A stretch of 64,000 nt of DNA, taken from the NCBI RefSeq assembly GCF_000224065.1, contig NZ_AFWT01000006.1:1-64000 (forward strand), read 5' to 3'. This DNA is from Thiorhodococcus drewsii AZ1. GTDB lineage: Bacteria > Pseudomonadota > Gammaproteobacteria > Chromatiales > Chromatiaceae. A program made the translations under genes and the position numbers. Below, piece by piece: positions 58,311 through 64,000 of this stretch; the first letter of the stretch is position 1; the number at the start of each line of letters is the position of its first letter. The notes beneath the pieces are model-generated. The model ran no database searches, was not told where the DNA came from, and saw only the letters and a program-made list of their open reading frames with translations.

Positions 58311-60128
58311 GTGAACCCATGGTCCGAGGATTTGATTGCGATCGAGCGCGCCAGAACCCTGGACGGACTCTTTCTGCAGCGGACTATCCGATCGCCCGAG
58401 CGCGTCGCCTACCGCTACCATGAGCGCGGCAACGGCTGGAAGGAGCTCACCTGGCGCGAAATGAGCACCTGGGTTGCCCGTTGGCGCCAGGCGCTTTCGG
58501 CCGAGAACCTGATGCCGGGAGACCGCGTCGCCATCCTGCTGCGCAACTGTCCAGACTGGATCATGTTCGATCAGGCCGCCTTCTCGCTTGGCCTGGTCAC
58601 GGTCCCGCTCTATACCGACGACCGCGCCGACAACGCCGCCTATATCCTGCAGGACGCGGCGGTCAAGACCCTGCTGATCCAGGACGCCGGACGCTGGCGC
58701 CGGCTCGCCGAGGTGGTCGGCGACGCCACCTGGCCGCTGCGGGTCGTCATTCTCGAACCCAGCCCAGCCGCCTACGAACTGGCCGAGGAAGATCCGCGCG
58801 TGGTGGTCGCCGAGCGCTGGCTGCCCGAATCCGCCCCGGCACTACAGCCACGCATGGGCGATCCCAATAGCCTGGCCACCATCGTCTACACCTCCGGCAC
58901 GACCGGACGTCCCAAGGGGGTGATGCTCAGTCACCACAACATGCTCGCCAACGCGCACGGCGTTATCACGCTCATCAATGTCTACCGCGAGGATGTCTTC
59001 CTTTCCTTCCTACCGCTCTCGCACATGCTGGAGCGCACCGGCGGCTACTACCTGCCACTGATGGCGGGCGCGACCGTGGCCTACGCACGATCCATCGCCC
59101 AGCTCGCAGAGGACATGCAGACCATCCGCCCGACGGTCATCATCGCCGTCCCGCGCGTCTTTGAGCGCATCTACCAGCGTATCGCCGACCAGTTGGAGAC
59201 CAAACCGGCCGCAGTCCGCTGGTTGTTCAACACGGCGGTGAAGGTCGGCTGGCGCTCCTTCCAGCGCACACAGGGACGTGCCGGCTGGCACCCGACGCTG
59301 CTGCTCTGGCCGTTCCTGCGGCACAAGGTGGGCGCTCCGGTCTTGGAGCGGCTCGGCGGACGCATACGCGCCGCCGTCAGTGGCGGCGCCGCCCTGCCGA
59401 ACAGCGTCGCCCGCACCTTCATTGGACTGGGCCTACCGCTTATCCAAGGCTACGGACTGACCGAGACCAGCCCGGTGGTGAGCGTCAATCCGCTGCAAGC
59501 GAATATCCCCGACAGCGTCGGCCCCCCCATCCGAGGCATCAAGGTCCGCATCGGTGCCGACGACGAGCTTCAGATCAAGGGGCACTGCGTCATGATGGGG
59601 TATTGGAACAACCACGCCGCGACCGCCAAGGTGCTGTCGCAGGACGGCTGGTTCCACACGGGAGATCAGGCGCGCATCGAGAACGGGCGCGTCTACATCA
59701 CCGGTCGACTCAAGGACATCTTGGTGCTCTCCAACGGCGAGAAGGTTCCGCCCGGAGATCTCGAACTGGCCATCAGCCTGGACCCGCTGTTCGACCAGAC
59801 GGTCGTCCTCGGCGAGGGCCATTCCTATCTCACCGCGCTGCTGGTCCTGAACGCGGACCTATGGAGCGGACTCGCCCGAGAATACGGTCTCAACCCGGAA
59901 AGCGTCGAAAGCCTCGACGACCCGCAACTGCACAAGGGCATCCTCAAGCGCATCCGTTTCGCCCTGCGCGACTTCCCTGGCTACACCAAGATCCGACGCG
60001 TCACCCTCACGCTCGAACCCTGGTCGATCGACAACGGGCTGCTGACCCCCACGCTCAAAATCAAACGCAACAAGGTCGTCGAACGCTATCGCGACGCCAT
60101 CGAAGCCATGTACAGCATGGACAGTTGA
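58311..60128 (+). CDS. Long-chain acyl-CoA synthetase (AMP-forming)
   Basis: The 605-aa enzyme activates fatty acids to acyl-CoA through an acyl-adenylate. Motifs are VYTSGTTGRPKGVMLSHHN (ATP loop), GYGLTETSPVV, and DGWFHTGDQARIENGRVYI with GRLKDILVLSNGEKV. It follows the FAA1-type pattern found in proteins of about 600 aa, somewhat longer than FadD. The start is GTG at 58311, preceded by GAGGAT. It stands alone, 264 bp from the divergent RND adaptor. Confidence 0.9.
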   Translation: MNPWSEDLIAIERARTLDGLFLQRTIRSPERVAYRYHERGNGWKELTWREMSTWVARWRQALSAENLMPGDRVAILLRNCPDWIMFDQAAFSLGLVTVPLYTDDRADNAAYILQDAAVKTLLIQDAGRWRRLAEVVGDATWPLRVVILEPSPAAYELAEEDPRVVVAERWLPESAPALQPRMGDPNSLATIVYTSGTTGRPKGVMLSHHNMLANAHGVITLINVYREDVFLSFLPLSHMLERTGGYYLPLMAGATVAYARSIAQLAEDMQTIRPTVIIAVPRVFERIYQRIADQLETKPAAVRWLFNTAVKVGWRSFQRTQGRAGWHPTLLLWPFLRHKVGAPVLERLGGRIRAAVSGGAALPNSVARTFIGLGLPLIQGYGLTETSPVVSVNPLQANIPDSVGPPIRGIKVRIGADDELQIKGHCVMMGYWNNHAATAKVLSQDGWFHTGDQARIENGRVYITGRLKDILVLSNGEKVPPGDLELAISLDPLFDQTVVLGEGHSYLTALLVLNADLWSGLAREYGLNPESVESLDDPQLHKGILKRIRFALRDFPGYTKIRRVTLTLEPWSIDNGLLTPTLKIKRNKVVERYRDAIEAMYSMDS

Positions 60129-60170
60129 GCTTGCCTCGCGAGCGCTAAGTGCATAAACTAGTCGTCTGCT

Positions 60171-60244
60171 GCGGGTGTAGTTCAATGGTAGAACAGGAGC
60201 TTCCCAAGCTTCTAACGTGGGTTCGATTCCCATCACCCGCTCCA
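60171..60244 (+). tRNA. tRNA-Gly, anticodon CCC
   Basis: The 74-nt cloverleaf has acceptor arms GCGGGTG and CACCCGC, a T arm with GTTCGATTC, and an anticodon loop TTCCCAA with CCC at 60203-60205. The CCA end is encoded. It lies between the acyl-CoA synthetase gene and mutY. Confidence 0.97.
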
Positions 60245-60294
60245 TATTCCCGCCTCGGCCCTCGACCTGGCCAATCGCCCCCGAGAAATGTCCC

Positions 60295-61353
60295 TTGACC
60301 GATCTGACGCCCGAGTCATTCGCGAGCGCCGTGCTCGATTGGTACGCCGCGTTCGGCCGCAAGGATCTGCCCTGGCAGCGCGAACCCACGCCCTACCGGG
60401 TCTGGGTCTCAGAGATCATGCTGCAACAGACCCAGGTCGCCGTCGTCATCCCCTATTTCGAGCGTTTCATGGAACGCTTCCCAGACATCGGCGCGCTCGC
60501 CGACGCACCGGTCGATGCCGTACTCGCGCTCTGGTCCGGCCTCGGCTACTACGCCCGAGCGCGCAACCTGCATAAAGCCGCTCAGCACATCCGCGACCGA
60601 CATCAGGGGCGATTCCCCACGGATATCGATCAGGTCGTCGATCTGCCCGGCATCGGCCGCTCGACCGCAGGCGCCATCCTCTCGCTCTCACTGGGACAGC
60701 GCCATCCGATCCTGGATGGCAACGTCAAGCGCGTCCTGGCCCGCTGCTACGGTATCGAAGGCTGGCCCGGCCGCAGCCAGGTCCTCGGCACACTCTGGAC
60801 GCTCGCCGAGCGTTGCACCCCGGACAACGACGCAGGACCCTACAACCAGGGGATGATGGATCTGGGCGCCACACTCTGCACCCGCGCCCGGCCCGAGTGC
60901 GAGCGCTGCCCAGTCGCCAGGCATTGCATCGCCAAGGCACAGAACCGCCAGCGTGAGCTCCCCGCACCGCGTCCCGCCAAGGACATCCCCGAGCGCACCA
61001 CCCAAATGCTGATCGCTATGAACCCGGCCGGAGAGATCCTGCTCGAACGCCGCCCACCGACCGGCATCTGGGGCGGGCTCTGGAGTCTGCCGGAAATCCC
61101 TGAAAACGCGGACCCCAACGATTGGAGCCTGACCCGGCTCGGCCGACGCCCCGCTCAGCTTGAAATGCGACCGTCCTGCCGTCACACCTTCAGTCATTAC
61201 CGGCTCGACATCCAGGTCAGACTGATCCGGCTCGCGGAGCCCATCGACCGTATCGCGGAAGACAATGGCTCATGCTGGACCACCCCGAGCGAGGCCCAAC
61301 GCCTCGGTCTCCCCGCACCGATCAAACGGATCCTGGACGAACTGAGCGCCTAA
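60295..61353 (+). CDS. mutY: Adenine DNA glycosylase MutY
   Basis: The 352-aa glycosylase removes adenine mispaired with 8-oxoguanine. It has the catalytic N-terminal [20 protein letters not shown], shown by its key residues, the helix-hairpin-helix [14 protein letters not shown] and the catalytic Asp in [11 protein letters not shown]. The iron-sulfur ligands follow the Cx6Cx2Cx5C pattern in [20 protein letters not shown] Nudix-like C-terminal domain recognises 8-oxoG. The start is probably TTG at 60295; the frame upstream runs through the tRNA-Gly gene. yggX follows, the usual partner. Confidence 0.95.
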   Translation: MTDLTPESFASAVLDWYAAFGRKDLPWQREPTPYRVWVSEIMLQQTQVAVVIPYFERFMERFPDIGALADAPVDAVLALWSGLGYYARARNLHKAAQHIRDRHQGRFPTDIDQVVDLPGIGRSTAGAILSLSLGQRHPILDGNVKRVLARCYGIEGWPGRSQVLGTLWTLAERCTPDNDAGPYNQGMMDLGATLCTRARPECERCPVARHCIAKAQNRQRELPAPRPAKDIPERTTQMLIAMNPAGEILLERRPPTGIWGGLWSLPEIPENADPNDWSLTRLGRRPAQLEMRPSCRHTFSHYRLDIQVRLIRLAEPIDRIAEDNGSCWTTPSEAQRLGLPAPIKRILDELSA

Positions 61354-61391
61354 CCCCATCGATCACAGAAGGATCGGCCACAGGAGCTGTC

Positions 61392-61664
61392 ATGACCCAC
61401 ACCGTCCACTGCATCAAGCTCGACCAGGAAGCGGAAGGACTCGACCGACCGCCCTACCCCGGCGAACTGGGAAAACGCATCTTCGAACAGGTCTCCAAAC
61501 AGGCCTGGCAGGAATGGCTGCGTCACCAGACCATGCTCATCAACGAGAACCGCCTCAGCCCCATGGACCCCAAGGCGCGTCAATTTCTCGAAACCCAGAT
61601 GGAAAACTACTTCTTCGGCGACGGCGCCGAAGCCCCGTCCGGATACACCCCGCCGGCCGCCTGA
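61392..61664 (+). CDS. yggX: Probable Fe(2+)-trafficking protein YggX
   Basis: The 90-aa protein matches Ygg[21 protein letters not shown] at the start with its single Cys, then [20 protein letters not shown], given by key residues, and [19 protein letters not shown]. It is linked to iron handling and protection of iron-sulfur clusters from oxidation. The start at 61392 follows AGGAG. The order mutY-yggX is conserved in gammaproteobacteria, fitting MutY's iron-sulfur cluster. Confidence 0.95.
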   Translation: MTHTVHCIKLDQEAEGLDRPPYPGELGKRIFEQVSKQAWQEWLRHQTMLINENRLSPMDPKARQFLETQMENYFFGDGAEAPSGYTPPAA

Positions 61665-61768
61665 CCGACCAACCTCAAAAAAAGACGGGACATACCCTTG
61701 ACGAAAGGCTAATCTGCTGCTTAAATAGACAGCTCATCCGGTACGGAACGCCGGGTAAGAATACCTAA

Positions 61769-61844
61769 GCCTAGGTAGCTCAGTTGGTAGAGCAGCGGAT
61801 TGAAAATCCGCGTGTCGGTGGTTCGATTCCGCCCCTGGGCACCA
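61769..61844 (+). tRNA. tRNA-Phe, anticodon GAA
   Basis: The 76-nt cloverleaf has acceptor arms GCCTAGG and CCTGGGC, a D arm AGCTCAGTTGGTAGAGC, an anticodon loop TTGAAAA with GAA at 61802-61804, and an encoded CCA. The 3' end faces a run of mobile-element-like genes, so this tRNA may be their integration site. Confidence 0.97.
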
Positions 61845-61859
61845 ACTATCAAGCATTTA

Positions 61860-61884
61860 GACGCGCCTCTGAGCGCGTCTTTTT
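61860..61884 (+). terminator. Rho-independent terminator after tRNA-Phe
   Basis: The stem GACGCGC (61860-61866) pairs with GCGCGTC (61873-61879) and is followed by five T residues. It is placed 15 bp after the tRNA 3' end. Confidence 0.9.
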
Positions 61885-61915
61885 GCGTCTGGACGCCTGA
61901 TTCGCATCCTGCGGT

Positions 61916-61943
61916 GGTACCTCTATTGGTACCTGCCGGTACC
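61916..61943. repeat. Three GGTACC copies within 28 bp downstream of tRNA-Phe
   Basis: GGTACC occurs at 61916-61921, 61928-61933 and 61938-61943, start-to-start distances of 12 and 10 bp. The position just inside the presumed element end suggests possible arm-type or excisionase sites. The surrounding 61885-62112 region contains no recognisable gene. Confidence 0.5.
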
Positions 61944-62112
61944 CTTCCCAATCCGTGCCTTTATGATGGTGTGCAGTCGTTCACCGGGGTTCGGCACCGC
62001 AGCATTAACGTCAGGCCTGACTTTACCCGGCCGGCACGCACAAAAGACACCGCACCAACGCCATGCTTTCGGTGGAGGCATAGCTGAGAAACAAGCAGCT
62101 GGGAGATGACAC

Positions 62113-62904
62113 ATGAGCGATTGGGAGGCTCAGGTTGAGCACGTCTGCGCGCAGTCCTGGAAGGCACTTATGGCCGAGCGGCGGTTCTTTCCCTTCTACC
62201 CGCTGAAAGGCATTGGCGCAGCCCTTCCTCGAACAGCCGAGTCACCGACCTTCGATCAGTTGCGGCAGAGGCTCGGCGCAAACGCAGCGCTCGAAGCTTG
62301 GTCCCGATACCCAGACGTCCAAGCCATCGACCAATTATTCACCGAGGCATCGGGAGACACCGCGTCCCCGATCTCCTTGTACGAAGCGGCGCTGATGATC
62401 GGACGAAGGCTATTGGACACGCCCTCCGCCTTGAACGGTCGCGCGGCCGAGTTCTTCGCGACACAGATTCGACGCAAGGCCATCGACCCCCGTCATCCGC
62501 GCACCCTGATTCGCTACAGCGACCATCCACCCGAAAGCGAGATCCCGGACCTGACCTGGCGGTTGTTCCCCCAAGAGCTGCAGGACTTCGCGATCGCGCA
62601 ATGGGGGCGTACGCTCTACCGCGCTTCGGAGCTGGGGGGCCTTCGCGGCACGCCAGAGCAACGCGAGAAGCCACTCGATCCGCGCGAGCGCAAGACCCTG
62701 CTGCGCCTCATCGCCGCGCTGTGCGACCTGGCCCAGCTCGATCTGGAGCAGCCCTACAAGAGCGCCGAGGTCATCCGCGTCAAGCTCGAAACGCTGGGGA
62801 TCACGCTCAAAACGGATACCATCGCGGAGAAGCTCAAGGCTCTGCCGGAAGTGATCCCGCCCCCTCCAACGCCCACGACCAATGCCCCCTCGACGCCCCT
62901 ATAG
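62113..62904 (+). CDS. Uncharacterised mobile-element-associated protein
   Basis: The 263-aa protein has no recognised catalytic motif. The C-terminal half (ERKTLLRLIAALCDLAQLDL ... SAEVIRVKLETLGITLKTDT) resembles a helical segment that recurs in proteins of genomic islands and prophages, in which a nutrient-type KTLL-IA-LC stretch precedes a short predicted DNA-interacting tail. It is preceded by GGGAG. The stop codon falls inside the first CCCTATAGGG palindrome. Its place between tRNA-Phe and the AlpA-like gene suggests part of the integrated element. Function is unknown. Confidence 0.7.
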   Translation: MSDWEAQVEHVCAQSWKALMAERRFFPFYPLKGIGAALPRTAESPTFDQLRQRLGANAALEAWSRYPDVQAIDQLFTEASGDTASPISLYEAALMIGRRLLDTPSALNGRAAEFFATQIRRKAIDPRHPRTLIRYSDHPPESEIPDLTWRLFPQELQDFAIAQWGRTLYRASELGGLRGTPEQREKPLDPRERKTLLRLIAALCDLAQLDLEQPYKSAEVIRVKLETLGITLKTDTIAEKLKALPEVIPPPPTPTTNAPSTPL

Positions 62905-62930
62905 GGATCGTCAACCGTCCCTATAGGGAC
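62897..62930. promoter_or_regulatory. Double CCCTATAGGG palindrome, probable operator
   Basis: Two identical perfect 10-bp palindromes, CCCTATAGGG at 62897-62906 and 62919-62928, are spaced 22 bp centre to centre, about two helical turns. The second extends to a 14-bp palindrome (GTC... at 62917-62930). They lie about 90 bp upstream of the AlpA-like gene, so a dimer-of-dimers repressor or a control site for that gene is likely. Confidence 0.7.
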
Positions 62931-63019
62931 ACAGCCCTCCCCCGCCACTCTAGGCTACCTCCCGCGCATCGCGCATTCCTGACGCGACGCTCACGACTTC
63001 ATGCGATAGAGGTAACCTG

Positions 63020-63253
63020 ATGACGACCCATTCTAATCCCGCCCGCCATGACTGGCGCTCGATTGCCGCCCTTGCCGAAATCGTCAATGCCGGCGCCAAG
63101 AAGACCACCCTCAGCGAGCATGCCCTGCGCCATTACGTCCGGCATGCCAACACCAATGGGCTCGGCCCGCATGTCCGCAAGCTCGGACGCAAGATCCTCA
63201 TCTCGGAATCCGGTTTCTACGACTGGCTGAGTCGGGCGCCCAGCGATGATTGA
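63020..63253 (+). CDS. AlpA/excisionase-like small DNA-binding protein
   Basis: The 77-aa protein contains a short helix-turn-helix-like region (TLSEHALRHYVRHANTNGLG) followed by KLGRKILISESGFYDWLSRA. That is the pattern of AlpA and Xis-type proteins, in which a wing (GRKILI) ends with a residue stretch fixing a substrate-binding helix. Such proteins activate integrase genes or direct excision. GGTAA lies before the ATG. It is followed by a 204-bp gap and a primase gene. Confidence 0.75.
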   Translation: MTTHSNPARHDWRSIAALAEIVNAGAKKTTLSEHALRHYVRHANTNGLGPHVRKLGRKILISESGFYDWLSRAPSDD

Positions 63254-63457
63254 CCCCTGGTGAGTACCGGTGCGCCGACCTGGCTTGTTTCCCTCAGCCG
63301 GCGCGCATTGGCCTCCCACAAGGATCGTCACACAGCCCGCGACTGTTCCACACCGGATCGCTGCTTCCAGCGACTGCGGTCACGGACGGGCACCGACCAA
63401 CCATCCATGCCGACCCGGTCCAGCAAGCTCTGGGTGGGGTGAGCAGGAGCCAGTCTC
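63254..63457. other. Gap before the primase gene
   Basis: No supported gene is seen in these 204 bases. Several overlapping short open frames occur, but none has a ribosome binding site and a recognisable product. The primase ribosome binding site (AGGAGC) is at the right end. Confidence 0.4.
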
Positions 63458-64000
63458 ATGGGGCATGACAGTCCACCCAGTCCATCGGGCTCATCCCAGC
63501 CCATCACCAATGCCGCCTTCCTCAAGGCTGTCTTCCCAGAACTCCGCCCCGAGGAATACCTCTGGTGCGCCAGCTTCAAGACCGATCCCAATCGGGCCAG
63601 GGCCGCCCAATGGAACGGTTACCCGGCACGGGTCCCGGTACTCGATCACCCGAGCCGCAACACCTATTTCTGCGTCGCGGCACTCAAACCTACAGCCAAG
63701 GGTCAGCAACATCGCCGAAAGGAGACCTTCTCCCGATTGTTCGTAGTCGTGCTCGACGATGCCGAGCCAGTCGCCGGGATCACACCAACCTGGGTCCTCG
63801 AGACCTCGGCACCCGACGGACAGCCCAAGCTCCAGGTGGGCTATCGCCTGCATGAACCCTTGGAGGATCTGGCGAGCGCGCAGCGCCTGCACCAGGCGTT
63901 GGCGGAGGCCGGAAACCTCAGAGCCGATCGCAACGGCAACAATCCGGTGCGCTATGTCCGTCTGCCAGTCGGCTGCAACACGAAATACCGACCTCCCCAC
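63458..64000 (+). CDS. RepB-like DNA primase domain protein, cut by the window edge
   Basis: From the ATG at 63458 the frame is open for 181 codons to the end of the window. The product contains TFSRLFVVVLDDAEPVAG, then WVLETSAPDGQPKLQVGYRL and NPVRYVRLPVGCNTKYRPPH. This is the layout of the RepB-like primase domain (an archaeo-eukaryotic-type primase) often found in islands and phage satellites. The Asp-Asp pair in VVLDDAE could be the metal site. The start fits AGGAGC upstream. A helicase or DUF3987-type domain may follow outside the window. Confidence 0.75.
   Translation, partial: MGHDSPPSPSGSSQPITNAAFLKAVFPELRPEEYLWCASFKTDPNRARAAQWNGYPARVPVLDHPSRNTYFCVAALKPTAKGQQHRRKETFSRLFVVVLDDAEPVAGITPTWVLETSAPDGQPKLQVGYRLHEPLEDLASAQRLHQALAEAGNLRADRNGNNPVRYVRLPVGCNTKYRPPH

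Noticed and set aside
61885-62112. Possible integrase remnant next to tRNA-Phe
   Set aside because: No tyrosine-recombinase motif (R...HxxR...Y) was found on either strand, so an integrase cannot be claimed here.
63250-63746. Overlapping short open frames of 60-158 codons on the plus strand
   Set aside because: They overlap the better-supported primase frame or lack a ribosome binding site and any recognisable domain.

Overview
The window looks like the chromosome of a GC-rich gammaproteobacterium, most plausibly a purple sulfur or related sulfur-oxidising member of the Chromatiales. This is inference from a sulfide:quinone oxidoreductase gene, a TauE-type anion exporter, and the gammaproteobacterial gene orders ybeL<>leuS-lptE-holA...nadD-rsfS and lptD-surA-pdxA. 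No photosynthesis genes or rRNA lie in the window.

Left part (1-13.5 kb) is accessory. An IS3-type element cut by the window edge sits in the 3' end of an IS5-type transposase, which abuts a SulP/STAS/cNMP gene lacking its membrane domain. Then come a copper-resistance operon (CueR-like regulator, CopA, CopZ) with a textbook MerR-type promoter, a TauE/SafE exporter, an internally deleted ABC ATPase pseudogene, a NIT-domain chemoreceptor, and a CUT1 sugar ABC transporter (ATPase, two permeases, lipoprotein binding protein). Upstream of that operon lies a large secreted CAP-domain protein.

Middle part (16-44 kb) is mostly housekeeping. amgK diverges from lptD-surA-pdxA (outer-membrane biogenesis, vitamin B6). 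Where rsmA-apaG-apaH would normally follow, there is instead a signalling island: a response regulator convergent with two paralogous hybrid histidine kinases (1140 and 1454 aa), then a Gfo/Idh/MocA dehydrogenase and a 58-aa membrane protein, before apaG-apaH resumes. Next come folA, rsfS and nadD, then a separate sqr unit with a 52-aa downstream microprotein and a strong terminator, then proA, holA, lptE and leuS, with ybeL divergent.

Right part (44-64 kb): a tandem glycine riboswitch precedes gcvT-gcvH-gcvPA-tpx-gcvPB-dgkA, with a thiol peroxidase inside the glycine cleavage cluster. A molybdopterin group (moaB-moeA-moaD), a ParE-type toxin-antitoxin pair, a basic Tyr/Pro/Arg-rich lipoprotein, an RND efflux pair, an acyl-CoA synthetase, tRNA-Gly(CCC), mutY and yggX follow. 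tRNA-Phe(GAA) then marks what looks like the start of an integrated element: an unknown protein, a double CCCTATAGGG palindrome, an AlpA/excisionase-like protein and a RepB-type primase gene running off the window.

Many start codons were moved inward from the longest open frame on the basis of family N-termini, signal peptides, ribosome binding sites and 4-bp stop/start overlaps. No CRISPR array was seen.
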